A stretch of 64,000 bases of DNA from Micromonospora thermarum (GTDB lineage Bacteria > Actinomycetota > Actinomycetes > Mycobacteriales > Micromonosporaceae): assembly GCF_012034245.1 (NCBI RefSeq), contig NZ_JAATEO010000007.1:142321-206320 (forward strand). The letters run 5' to 3'. The notes under the pieces were generated by a model. That model had not been told where the DNA came from. It searched no databases and worked only from the letters and a program-made list of their open reading frames with translations. Position 1 is the first letter of the stretch; every line of letters begins with the position of its first letter. Shown in pieces: positions 46,711-55,429 of the stretch. Position numbers and translations under genes: made by a program.

Positions 46711-48299
46711 CCTGGCCCGGACGGCCGACCGAGCCGGGGGACCAGGACACCATGGTGCTACCCGTCGTCCCATCCAGCCGCGGCACGACCGGCTGGGCGG
46801 CCGGCACGACGGACCAGGACACCATGGTGCTGCCCGTCGTGCCGGCGGATCCGGCCCCGACCGGCGGGACAGCCGAACCGGGGGACGGCTCGCGCTCGGC
46901 GCGCGGGCTCAGCATGGCCACGGCCGTCTCCCTCGGGCTCCGGCTGCTGGGCATGGTCGTGGGCATGGCGACCACGTCGGTGCTCGCCCGCTACCTCAAC
47001 CCCGACGGGTACGGCGTCTTCGCCCTCGCCCTCACCCTCGGCGTGGCGGCGGCGCAGATCGCCGACATGGGCACCACGATCACGGTGAGCTCCCGGATCG
47101 CCCGGGAGAAGGAGTTCGCCGGCCGCATCCTGAGCACCGGGCTGGCTATCCGTACGTCGATGGCGCTGGCCGCGACCGTCGCGCTGCTGGTCGGGGCCAC
47201 CCAGGGGCTGTTCGGTGAGTCCAGCGCGGTCGTCAGCGTCGTCGCGATCGCGACACCGCTGTCCGCGGCGTCCGTCCTCACCGCCGGGGCGACCGCGCGT
47301 TTCCGTCCCGAGGTGTCGGCCATTCTCGCTCTCGTCCAGGGCGTCCTCTGGCTGGTCGCGGTCGTCGTCATCGCGCAGACCGGCGGCGACCTGGTCCTGC
47401 TCGCCTGGTTCTTCGTCGCCGTCGTCACGGTGCAGACCGGCATCGGCGTGCTGATCAACCGGAGGCTGGTGCCCCTCGGCCGGCCGTCCTGGGCGGAGGC
47501 GGGCCGGATCTTCGCGCTGAGCTGGCCGCTCGCGATCAGCTCGCTCGCGGTGATGGCCTACTACCGCCTCGGCTCGGTGATCCTGTTTCACCTCCAGGGC
47601 GCCGCCGAGGTGGGCTACTACTCCGCCGCCTACAAGTTCCTGGACGTCGCCCAGCTCGGGCCGGTCATGCTGGTGGCTCCGCTGCTGCCGATCGTGGCGA
47701 CCAGCATGTCCATGGACGCCCACCGCCGAAGCCTGATCTTCAGCCTGGCGGCCCGGACCGGTGTGGTGATCGGCGCCGGTACGGCGGTCCTGCTGATCGC
47801 GCTCGCTCCCGCCCTGGTCGCGTACCTCTACGGTGACGACTTCGGCCCGGCGGTCACGCCGCTGATGCTGCTCGCGGTGGCTTTCGTGGGCGTCACCCTC
47901 GGCTACGTCGGCACGACCATCTGTTCGGCGCTCGGTGTCGTTCGGCCGATCGCTGTACTGACCGTCTCGGTGGCGGCGGTCAACCTCGCGGCCCAGTTCT
48001 GGGCGTGCCTCCACTGGGGTGCGACGGGTGCGGCGGCGGTCGCGGCCGGCACCGAGCTGGTCATCGGCGTCGCGACCTGCCTGCTGGCCGCCCGGGCGAT
48101 GACGGCGCGGCTGCCGATACGCGAGGTGGCAAGCGTGTTCGCCGCCGGGACCGTCACGATCCTCGTGCTGTGGCTGGTCCGGCTCCCATGGCCGGTCGAG
48201 GCGGTGCTGGCCGGCGGCACGTTCGGTGCGGCGGTGCTGGTCTCGCGGGCGCTCACTATGGCCGACCTCAAGCGCGTGCTGTCCCGAAAGGCCCTCTGA
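46707..48299 (+). CDS. Wzx-type oligosaccharide flippase
   Basis: This 530-residue polysaccharide flippase of the MOP superfamily should carry the lipid-linked repeat unit across the membrane. About fourteen helices are visible, for example SMATAVSLGLRLLGMVVGMA and LAVMAYYRLGSVILFHL, plus the family's GYYSAAYKFLD segment. The cytoplasmic N-terminus of about 70 residues carries two copies of DQDTMVLPVVP, coded by a 28-base direct repeat (46741 and 46813); these are not part of the fold. The GTG start overlaps the preceding transferase stop. Confidence 0.9.
   Translation: MTWPGRPTEPGDQDTMVLPVVPSSRGTTGWAAGTTDQDTMVLPVVPADPAPTGGTAEPGDGSRSARGLSMATAVSLGLRLLGMVVGMATTSVLARYLNPDGYGVFALALTLGVAAAQIADMGTTITVSSRIAREKEFAGRILSTGLAIRTSMALAATVALLVGATQGLFGESSAVVSVVAIATPLSAASVLTAGATARFRPEVSAILALVQGVLWLVAVVVIAQTGGDLVLLAWFFVAVVTVQTGIGVLINRRLVPLGRPSWAEAGRIFALSWPLAISSLAVMAYYRLGSVILFHLQGAAEVGYYSAAYKFLDVAQLGPVMLVAPLLPIVATSMSMDAHRRSLIFSLAARTGVVIGAGTAVLLIALAPALVAYLYGDDFGPAVTPLMLLAVAFVGVTLGYVGTTICSALGVVRPIAVLTVSVAAVNLAAQFWACLHWGATGAAAVAAGTELVIGVATCLLAARAMTARLPIREVASVFAAGTVTILVLWLVRLPWPVEAVLAGGTFGAAVLVSRALTMADLKRVLSRKAL
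46741..46840 (+). repeat. Two direct repeats in the flippase N-terminus
   Basis: The 28-base units at 46741-46768 and 46813-46840 (both starting ACCAGGACACCATGGTGCT) differ in one base and code for DQDTMVLPVVP twice. The spacing is 72 bases, an in-frame multiple of three. Confidence 0.85.
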
Positions 48300-48311
48300 G
48301 CCCGCTGCCGG

Positions 48312-50012
48312 TCACCAGGTGGCGCCGGTCTGCAGGTTCTGCCAGACCATGCCGGCGCACACCACCGGGCCGGTGCCACACGACAGCCTGGCGTTCGTGT
48401 TCGTGGCCGAGCTGCCCTCGGCGCGGACGAGCCGGCTGACGTCGACGGTTAGGTCCAGCACGTACGACGTCACCGAGCCGCCGGAGCCGGCCGCCACACC
48501 CTGCGCACCGGGGGCGGTGCGCAGGGTGTTGCCCCGGACGACTGTGGCGCCCGAGCCGCGCACCTTCGCGACCCCGCCGGTCGTGTCGTCGATGGTCACC
48601 CGCGACAACAGCAGCTCGGTGCGGGTGTTCAGGTCGACCAGCCACGCCTTCCCCGCCGTCCGCACGTTGGTGAAGGCCACCCGGGGCAGCGTGTGGGTCG
48701 CCGCCGGGGCGGCGACCAGACCACCGCCACGGCCGGCGACACCCGCGTCCGACACGCTCGCCTGCAGCACCGCAGCGTTCGCCGCCCATCCAGGCAGCTC
48801 CAGCAGGAAGCTGTCGCCGGGCGTCGCGGCGCTGACCGCCCGGACGGTCAGCTCGTCAACCTTGCCGGCGACCTGCAGGACGGCGGCGCCCGCAGCCGAC
48901 GCGGCGACGGTCAGCCGGTCCACCCGGAGCCGCTGGACCCTGGCGGAGGGATCGACGCCCACGACGGGTCCAGCGCCGAGATGAGCGATGTCGACGTCCT
49001 CGACGGTCAGCTCGGCGACGGTCGCGGCGGCGATCGGCGCGACCCGCACCACGGCGCCGTCCGAGCCCGGGTCGGCGAACGTGACTCCCCGGACGTGGAC
49101 GCGGCCGACGTTCGACCCGCTCACGTACACGACGTGTCGACCGGGGACGGTCGTCGCACTGACGTGCTCGACGACCAGGTCGTCGACCTGGCCGCCACTG
49201 GTACGCCATTCGGCGGTGTCGTCGCCGACCCAGACGACGTTGTTGCGGGCGTGGCCGGCGACGCCGCGGACGGTGGTGCGCACCGCCGCGGTCTCCGGCG
49301 ATCCGCCGAGCACCTTCACCAGCGCCGCGGCCGAGGTCACGTCGACGTCCTCGATGGTCGTGTCGGTGACCGGTCCCGAGACGTCGTCGTAGGCCTGCCA
49401 GTCCCGGGGTGTGATCGCGACCGTGTCGTCACCCGTCGACCCCCGCAGGGTGGCCACCCTGGTCCGCGCGGCCGGCCCCTGGATGTGCACACCGTCGGAC
49501 TGCACGTTGAAGCGGATGCGGGTGACGGTGGCGTCGGTGACGTCACCGAGGGAGATGGCGTACTTGTCGCCGGAGGTCTCCACCGCCAGTCCCTTGAGCA
49601 CGAGGTGGTCGACCCGCCGGAACCGCAGTGTGTGCAGGTCGGGGCCGACGCCCCCGACCCCGCCGGCGCGCACCCACGTGCCGCCGACCACGACGATGTT
49701 CCGGTCCCGACCGCCGCCAGCGACCGCCCGGTTGGTGAGGAGGTTGCAGCCGCTACCCGTCGTCAGGGTGACGGTGCACTCCGACATCATCAGCGTGGTG
49801 CCGCTGTGCACCATCAGCGGGGCGCTGACCCGGTAGGCGGCGCCGCGGGGGCCACGGACGAGGCCGCCAGCGCCGGCGCGGAGGGCGGCGTTCAGGGCGG
49901 CGGTGTCGTCGCCTCCGGACGGGGCGGGCAGCACGATGCGCTTGGGCCGCGGGGAGTCGCCGGCCAAGACCACGCCGCCAGCAACGGCGATCAGGCTGCG
50001 GCGGTTGATCAT
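48312..50012 (-). CDS. Exported right-handed beta-helix protein (pectate-lyase/GH28-like)
   Basis: This 566-residue exported protein has a twin-arginine start (INRRSLIAVAGGVVLAG) and then a start typical of GH28/pectate-lyase-like beta-helices, GGDDTAALNAALRAGAGGLV. The body consists of repeated short strands with periodic Val/Asn/Asp, as in VTDTTIEDVDVTSAAALVKV and TVAELTVEDVDIAHLGAG. The C-terminus has a Cys pair (RLSCGTGPVVCAG). Such proteins bind or cleave acidic polysaccharides; a lyase or hydrolase that trims the locus product is plausible but unproven. The ATG at 50012 follows CCGGAG. It is convergent with the flippase (12-base gap). Confidence 0.78.
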   Translation of the reverse strand: MINRRSLIAVAGGVVLAGDSPRPKRIVLPAPSGGDDTAALNAALRAGAGGLVRGPRGAAYRVSAPLMVHSGTTLMMSECTVTLTTGSGCNLLTNRAVAGGGRDRNIVVVGGTWVRAGGVGGVGPDLHTLRFRRVDHLVLKGLAVETSGDKYAISLGDVTDATVTRIRFNVQSDGVHIQGPAARTRVATLRGSTGDDTVAITPRDWQAYDDVSGPVTDTTIEDVDVTSAAALVKVLGGSPETAAVRTTVRGVAGHARNNVVWVGDDTAEWRTSGGQVDDLVVEHVSATTVPGRHVVYVSGSNVGRVHVRGVTFADPGSDGAVVRVAPIAAATVAELTVEDVDIAHLGAGPVVGVDPSARVQRLRVDRLTVAASAAGAAVLQVAGKVDELTVRAVSAATPGDSFLLELPGWAANAAVLQASVSDAGVAGRGGGLVAAPAATHTLPRVAFTNVRTAGKAWLVDLNTRTELLLSRVTIDDTTGGVAKVRGSGATVVRGNTLRTAPGAQGVAAGSGGSVTSYVLDLTVDVSRLVRAEGSSATNTNARLSCGTGPVVCAGMVWQNLQTGATW

Positions 50013-50349
50013 CTGCGGCTCCGGGGTGATCAGCAACCTCGTCAGGAGGCCGTTGTGGCGCACCCGGCCAGAAACCGGAACACACGCCGCGGGAATCCTA
50101 CTGAACCCACCCGGCGGCGGGCGTGCCGGGCGAAACTTCCGGTAGCGCTCGCCGTCGCCGTGCCTGATACTCTGTGCCGCAACGGCCGCTGGCCGTGATG
50201 TTCGACCTACCACTTAGCACGACCGCTCTGGTCACAGGGTCGCCTCGGCTGTGGTCGTCCCGCGACTGTCACGGCAACCGGTTCGGTGTTGGTGTCAGTG
50301 GGTTCTGTCAGCGAAGGCCGACGGAATCGGTCACGGGGCAAAGGCGGCG
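50013..50349. other. Divergent intergenic region of the EPS locus
   Basis: This 337-base gap lies between the beta-helix gene (minus) and the polymerase gene (plus) and must hold both promoters. The polymerase frame is open upstream to 50251 but without a convincing start. I see no RNA gene and no strong operator. Confidence 0.5.
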
Positions 50350-52215
50350 ATGGGTTCCAGAGGAACGTCGACTGGTTCGGGCGCCGACGCCGACCGCCAG
50401 TCCCCCCGTCGACACCCCGCGGGACCGGAACACGTCGCTGTCGCGGGGCACCCGTCGCATCCGCTGTCCCGTGCCCTCGGGCCCTTGGCCGCCGCCGCGC
50501 GGCACCCGGTCGGGTGGGCGTCCTGCGCGGCCGCGGTGCTCTCCGCCGCGTACATCGCCTGGACGGTGCCGTCACCTGTCGGGATCGTCCTCGCCGCCAC
50601 GCTGCCTCTCCTCGTGCTCCGCCTTCCCGCGACGGGCATCGTGCTCGTGGCCGTGCTCGCCCAAGAGATCAAACCCAACGGGCGCTTCGGAGAGCTGACC
50701 ACGCTGGGCCACCAGGTGTTCCTCAGCTCCGGGAAGGTCCCTGTCATCCTGCCGCTCGCGTTGACGGCCGCGCTCGCGGCCGTCGCACGGTGGTGGCCCA
50801 TCAAGCGTCCTCGGCTCCGGTCCCTCGGGGGGTTGCTCCTCGGGCTGGCCGTGGCCCTCGTCGTCCTGGCCGTCGGCAGCGGCCTGCTTCACGGGCAGTC
50901 GCCCCTCTCGGCCGTCAACCAGAACGCGCGACCCTTCGTCCTGCTGGTTCTCGGGCTGGTCGTAGGGGCGAGCCTGCGGTGGCTTCCGGACGACCGGAAG
51001 TCGCTGCCCCGGGTGGTCGGAGCAGCGCTGGTCGGTCTGCTCGTGGCGGCAGCGGTCGCCATCCCTCTCGGTGAGATCGCCGACGAACGGCTCAGCGCCT
51101 ACTTCGTCTTCTACGACTCGGCGCTGCCGGCGGTCGCGGCGGCGGTGTTGCTGGGCATGCTCGGCGACACCGGGTGGCGCTGGGACTGGCGGCACATCGC
51201 CGTGGCCGTCGCGGCGCCGCTGGTCATCGTCCTCAGCTTCCGCCGGAGCGTGTGGCTGGCGGCTCTGGTCGTGCTCATCCCCGTCCTCGTGGTCGCGTGG
51301 TCACGATGGCGGCGGGTGTTCCAGCAGCTCGCCTTCTCGGGCCTCGTGGTGGCGGTGGTGGTGCTGTCGGCACCGGGCCTCGCCGCGGACGTCGGCCTCC
51401 GCAGCTTGGGAAGCTTCGCGCGCGGCAGCAGCGAACCGGTCGCGAGCGGTCGGTGGTTCACCCCGAGCAGGCCGGCCCCCACCGGCGGGGCATCGGCGAT
51501 CGCGCAACCGACGGCGACGAGCCGCCCGTCCGCCACGAGCCGCCCGACGGCGACGAGCCGCCCGTCCGCCACGAGCCGCCCGACCGCGACGAGCCGCCCG
51601 TCCGCGACCGGGAGGCCGGCCGCGACCGGCGGACCTGCGGCGACCGGGGGTGCGCAAACACCCCCGCCCAACCCGTCGGCAACACCCGGCCGGCCGTCAC
51701 CGCCGCCGGGGCCGGGGAGTGCCGAACATCAGGCGGCGTCAACGAGTGGCCACATCAGCGATCTCCGCGTCGGGTGGGATCACGTACGGGAGAACTTCTG
51801 GACCGGCATCGGCCCTCTCGCCCCGCAACTGAAGGGACTGGTGGCCGACAAGGCGGAGCGGGTCTACGTGCACAACGAACTGCTCCAGAACTGGCTGCGG
51901 TATGGCCCGGTGGCACCGGTGCTCGTGATCCTGTTCCTCACGGTCGCCGGGCTGTTGGGACTGGCCCGGCTCCGCGACGCCGCCAGTGACGTCGTCCTCC
52001 GGGCGGCGGCCGGGTTCTGCCTGATCGCACCGCTGTGTCTCATGACCGCCCCGTTCCTGTCCGAGACCAGCCGGTGGCCGCTCGTGATGGGGCTGGCGGC
52101 CGGAATCCTCGCCCCGCTCCTCTCAGACCGGCGCGGGCCGGATCGGCGGACCGCGCAGTCCGGCTCACCACCGCCGTCGAGCCGAAACGGCCGTGCGGAA
52201 CAGATCGCCGTCTGA
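50350..52215 (+). CDS. Wzy/WaaL-type polysaccharide polymerase or ligase with a repeat-coded extracytoplasmic linker
   Basis: This 621-residue membrane protein has about eleven helices (LPLLVLRLPATGIVLVAVLA, GGLLLGLAVALVVLAVGSG and others). The O-antigen-ligase type signature VYVHNELLQNWLRYGPVAPV, in the last large loop, includes the HNxxL block. It would link oligosaccharide units outside the membrane. Between the arginine-rich SFRRSVWLAALVVLIP half and this signature lies a Pro/Thr/Ser/Ala-rich stretch of about 90 residues, built partly from TATSRPSATSRP repeats coded by a 36-base tandem unit. The ATG at 50350 gives a plausible cytoplasmic N-terminus. Confidence 0.85.
   Translation: MGSRGTSTGSGADADRQSPRRHPAGPEHVAVAGHPSHPLSRALGPLAAAARHPVGWASCAAAVLSAAYIAWTVPSPVGIVLAATLPLLVLRLPATGIVLVAVLAQEIKPNGRFGELTTLGHQVFLSSGKVPVILPLALTAALAAVARWWPIKRPRLRSLGGLLLGLAVALVVLAVGSGLLHGQSPLSAVNQNARPFVLLVLGLVVGASLRWLPDDRKSLPRVVGAALVGLLVAAAVAIPLGEIADERLSAYFVFYDSALPAVAAAVLLGMLGDTGWRWDWRHIAVAVAAPLVIVLSFRRSVWLAALVVLIPVLVVAWSRWRRVFQQLAFSGLVVAVVVLSAPGLAADVGLRSLGSFARGSSEPVASGRWFTPSRPAPTGGASAIAQPTATSRPSATSRPTATSRPSATSRPTATSRPSATGRPAATGGPAATGGAQTPPPNPSATPGRPSPPPGPGSAEHQAASTSGHISDLRVGWDHVRENFWTGIGPLAPQLKGLVADKAERVYVHNELLQNWLRYGPVAPVLVILFLTVAGLLGLARLRDAASDVVLRAAAGFCLIAPLCLMTAPFLSETSRWPLVMGLAAGILAPLLSDRRGPDRRTAQSGSPPPSSRNGRAEQIAV
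51508..51612 (+). repeat. 36-base tandem repeat in the polymerase gene
   Basis: Units start at 51508, 51544 and 51580; the first two are identical and the third diverges toward its end. Each unit codes for PTATSRPSATSR. The length is a multiple of three, so copy-number change would keep the frame and alter only the extracytoplasmic linker. Confidence 0.88.
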
Positions 52216-52235
52216 CGTCCGAAGAAGGCCAGGTC

Positions 52236-53708
52236 ATGACTGACACACCGCCCCGCGCGCTGCGGCTCGCCCTCTGGGCTCAGCGCCAGGCACACGTCGT
52301 ACCGGCGCCGTTGCGCCGGCTGGGCGGGCGTACCCTCCGCCGACTCACCAGTTCCGACGCCGGCACGGCGGGCCCGAGCGAGGACTGGTCCCTTCCGCTG
52401 GTGCCCGGCGCAGGCGTCGGTGACCTGGAAGCACTCCGGCCGGTCGCCGGCGACTCGCGGCCGGCGTTCCCACGGCCCGCCGCCGAGGCCGCCGGCTCCC
52501 GGCGGGTGCGCTGTGCCATCGCCGCGAGCGTGCTCGACGTGGGGGGTGCGGAGGAGGTCGCGTCTTTCCTTGCCCGGCGGCTCCCCTCCCACAACTTCGA
52601 GACCGTGGTCGTCTACTCGGGCACGCGCCTTCCCGGTCAGGATGGCGAGGGCGGGCGTCTCGCCCGGGCCCTCGCGGCTGAGGGGGTCGCAACCCAGCTG
52701 CTCACCCCCGCGGACGCCGCTGTGTGGATGCGGTCGTGGCAACCCGATGTGGTCAGCGCGCACAACGCCGACGACTGGCTGCTCGACGTGGCCGCCGAAC
52801 TCGGCGTCCCGTGGGTGGAGACGCTGCACGACATGCACCGGCTCTACCACCCCCACGCCTGGGAGCCGGAACGCCGGCGGGCACAGCGGATCTCCGCGCA
52901 GGTCGCGGTCAGCGAGCTCGTCCGTCAGCAGTATCTCGCCCGCAACCCGGCCTATCCCGGTGACCGCGTGGTCACGGTGCCGAACGGTGTGGACGCCTCG
53001 CGCGTTCTCCTCGTGGACCGGGCGCAGGCCCGCGCCGCCCTCGGGCTGACGGATGAGTTCCTCTTCGTCTCCCTGGCGCGGTACTGCCTGCAGAAGAACA
53101 CGTTCGGCCTGGTGACGGCCTTTGCCGACGTGGCGGCCGAGCACCCGGACGCCCTCCTGTTGGTGGCGGGTCGTGCCAACGACGACCTGCTGTACTACGA
53201 GCAGACCCGGCAGCTCGCCGCGTCCCTGCCGAGCGCCGACCGGATCCACCTGCGTGGCCACTGCGCCAACCCGTTGGCCCTTCTGGCCGCGGCGGACGCC
53301 TTCGTCTTCGACTCCTTCTTCGAAGGCTGGTCGCTGGCGTCGATGGAGGCCCTGGCGGCCGGCGTTCCCGTGGTGATGACCGACGTCGGTGGGGCCCGGG
53401 AGCAGCTGGCGGACGGCCGGCGCGGGTACGTGGTCGCCAACCCCGCCGGGAAGGCCGAGCTGGTCGACTGGCCGGTGATCAACGACCTCCGGTACCGTCC
53501 GCAGGAGAATCGTGCCGAACTTTTCGCGGCGATGTCGTCGATGGTTCGCGAGCGTACGGCGTGGGCGGCCGACCGCCAGCGCCTGCGCGACGAGGCGATC
53601 CGACTCTTCTCGCCCGACGCGTCCCTGGCCGGACACGCGAACGTGTTGCGCGCCGTGGCGTTCGGTGAGCCCCTGCCGGCCCCGGCCCGGCAGTCCCACC
53701 TCGCCTAG
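52236..53708 (+). CDS. GT4 glycosyltransferase (EPS locus)
   Basis: This 490-residue transferase has about 90 extra residues at the N-terminus (basic, then linker-like) before a GT-B fold that starts RCAIAASVLDVGGAEEVASF. It shows DVVSAHNADDWLLDVAAELG, VTVPNGVDASRVLLVDR and the donor region LFVSLARYCLQKNTFGLVTA, with the EX7E motif FEGWSLASMEALAAGVPVVM. The extension may tether it to the membrane or to partners. The ATG follows GAAGAAGG. It ends in front of a strong terminator, closing the plus-strand operon. Confidence 0.86.
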   Translation: MTDTPPRALRLALWAQRQAHVVPAPLRRLGGRTLRRLTSSDAGTAGPSEDWSLPLVPGAGVGDLEALRPVAGDSRPAFPRPAAEAAGSRRVRCAIAASVLDVGGAEEVASFLARRLPSHNFETVVVYSGTRLPGQDGEGGRLARALAAEGVATQLLTPADAAVWMRSWQPDVVSAHNADDWLLDVAAELGVPWVETLHDMHRLYHPHAWEPERRRAQRISAQVAVSELVRQQYLARNPAYPGDRVVTVPNGVDASRVLLVDRAQARAALGLTDEFLFVSLARYCLQKNTFGLVTAFADVAAEHPDALLLVAGRANDDLLYYEQTRQLAASLPSADRIHLRGHCANPLALLAAADAFVFDSFFEGWSLASMEALAAGVPVVMTDVGGAREQLADGRRGYVVANPAGKAELVDWPVINDLRYRPQENRAELFAAMSSMVRERTAWAADRQRLRDEAIRLFSPDASLAGHANVLRAVAFGEPLPAPARQSHLA

Positions 53709-53711
53709 CGG

Positions 53712-53762
53712 GAACAGCGGACGACCTGGGGCGCCTGTGACGCCCGAGGTCGTCCGCTGTTC
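53712..53762. terminator. Bidirectional terminator between converging EPS genes
   Basis: A perfect 16-base inverted repeat (GAACAGCGGACGACCT at 53712-53727 and its complement at 53747-53762) has an inner GGGCG/CGCCC pair. It lies between the stops of the transferase (plus) and the sugar transferase (minus). Confidence 0.9.
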
Positions 53763-53785
53763 GGTTGTTACCGGGGGTCGAGCGG

Positions 53786-55315
53786 TCAGCGGCCGCCGGC
53801 CCGGAACACCTCCGAGATCGTGCGGAACACCACCTTGACGTCCAACCAGAGCGACCAGTTCTCGATGTAGTAGTTGTCGAACCTCGCCCGGTCGGAGATC
53901 GGCGTGTCGCCGCGCAGGCCGCTGACCTGCGCGAGCCCGGTGAGCCCGACCGGGACCCGGTGACGCGACGCGTAGTTGGGGTACTCGGCCGAGAACTTCT
54001 CGACGAAGTACGGCCGTTCCGGGCGCGGCCCCACCACGCTCATGTCGCCACGCAGGATGTTCCACAGCTGCGGCAGTTCGTCCAGCGACGTCCGGCGCAT
54101 GAGCCGGCCGATGGGACCGACCCGGTTGTCGTGCGCGATCGACCAGTTCGTCTGGGACTCGTGCTCGTTCACCGGCCGCATCGACCGGAACTTGATTACC
54201 TTGAACGGCTTGCCGTAGCGGCCGATCCGCTCCTGGTAGAAGAAGATGCTCGGACCCCCGTCGATGAACGTGGCGATGGCGCAGAGCAGCAGTAGCGGGC
54301 TCAACACGATCAGCGCCGTGGCGGCGAACACCACATCCGACGCTCGCTTGATGGCCCATCGCGGGCCGGAGAGCGTGATGTCTCCGATCTTGATGATCGG
54401 GATGGCCCCGATGTGGTCGGGATATCCGCCATGGGAGCGGGAGCCCCACAGGCGCGGCACCGCCCAGAGGTCGCAGCGCGAGCTGCGGGGTCGGAGCAGG
54501 GTCTCCATGAGAGTGGACTCGACGCAGTCCGGATCGGCGATGACCAGGACTTCGCACTCCAGCAGGCGGACGAGGTGTTCGAGGTCATCGAGGGTGCCGC
54601 TGGGCGGAAGCGCGCCGGTGCCCTGGCGCGACGGCGCGTCGACGCAACCGACGAACCGCAGGCCGTACCGGGGATAGCGGCGCAGCAGCCGGGCGAGTTC
54701 GACGCCGATGGGGCCGCTGCCGATGATGATCGCGTTGTGTTCCACCCAGCGGTGCTTCCGCACGAAGTTGGTGAGCGCGCGGCTGGCCGCACGGCCGAGG
54801 ATCACCAGCGCCGCCGAGAGCGCCACACCGCGCATGAACCCGCCGACGTACTCCACCGAGGCGTGCCGCTCCGCCGCGATGATGGCCACCACCGCGGCGG
54901 AGGCCAGCAGCCGCCCGGCGAGGCTCGGCAGTTCGTCGAGGATGCTCACGTGCCGGCGGGGCCGGTAGAGCCCGCCGGCCACGAAGATGGCCACCGTGAG
55001 GGCGGCGTTGGCCAGCGTCCCGCGCCAGTAGTCCTGGGACAGCAGCAGCGGGGCGGTCAGCGCGGCCACGTCGATCGGAACCGTCATCATCCACGACCGC
55101 AGCCAGCGCGTGCGGGACGAAGCGCGGGACTTCGCGTACGGCAGGACGGCGGTGGTGTCGAGACCGGCTCGCGTCGCGGCCGGGTCGTCCGGCATCGGAA
55201 CGAGCGGGAGGTCCTCGTCGCTCGCGGTGTCGTGCGGCGACTGCCCCTCCTGCTGCATCACCCCACCGAAGCGCGGTGAGGGCGCAGAAGAACTCGTCGT
55301 CGGCTGGCTGGACAT
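53786..55315 (-). CDS. Polyprenyl-phosphate sugar-1-phosphate transferase (WbaP/CpsE-like)
   Basis: This initiating enzyme of polysaccharide synthesis transfers sugar-1-phosphate to undecaprenyl phosphate. Its 509 residues comprise an N-terminal cytoplasmic part, about four helices (residues 75-180), a CoA-binding-like domain with AIIIGSGPIGVELARLL, and a C-terminal catalytic domain. That domain contains a membrane helix, FKVIKFRSM, RRTSLDELPQLWNILRGDMS and VVGPRPERP. It runs opposite to the transferase operon and is separated from it by a terminator. The sugar (galactose or glucose are usual) is not predictable. Confidence 0.93.
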   Translation of the reverse strand: MSSQPTTSSSAPSPRFGGVMQQEGQSPHDTASDEDLPLVPMPDDPAATRAGLDTTAVLPYAKSRASSRTRWLRSWMMTVPIDVAALTAPLLLSQDYWRGTLANAALTVAIFVAGGLYRPRRHVSILDELPSLAGRLLASAAVVAIIAAERHASVEYVGGFMRGVALSAALVILGRAASRALTNFVRKHRWVEHNAIIIGSGPIGVELARLLRRYPRYGLRFVGCVDAPSRQGTGALPPSGTLDDLEHLVRLLECEVLVIADPDCVESTLMETLLRPRSSRCDLWAVPRLWGSRSHGGYPDHIGAIPIIKIGDITLSGPRWAIKRASDVVFAATALIVLSPLLLLCAIATFIDGGPSIFFYQERIGRYGKPFKVIKFRSMRPVNEHESQTNWSIAHDNRVGPIGRLMRRTSLDELPQLWNILRGDMSVVGPRPERPYFVEKFSAEYPNYASRHRVPVGLTGLAQVSGLRGDTPISDRARFDNYYIENWSLWLDVKVVFRTISEVFRAGGR

Positions 55316-55429
55316 GGTCGATCCTCTCCCCCGTGAAAAGCCCTTCGGTCATGAAACTGACTCGGAGGGCGACCGCAGGATACGACCGGCTCGGACCTGC
55401 CGCCATAGGCGGCAAGCCAGTTCACGTTC

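Noticed and set aside
51508..51612. Could the regular 36-base units be a CRISPR array?
   Set aside because: The units are contiguous without unique spacers and lie in frame inside a membrane-protein gene.
51864..54557. 897-codon minus-strand frame across the polymerase and transferase genes
   Set aside because: It is antisense to the polymerase and transferase and out of frame with the real sugar-transferase gene at 53786.
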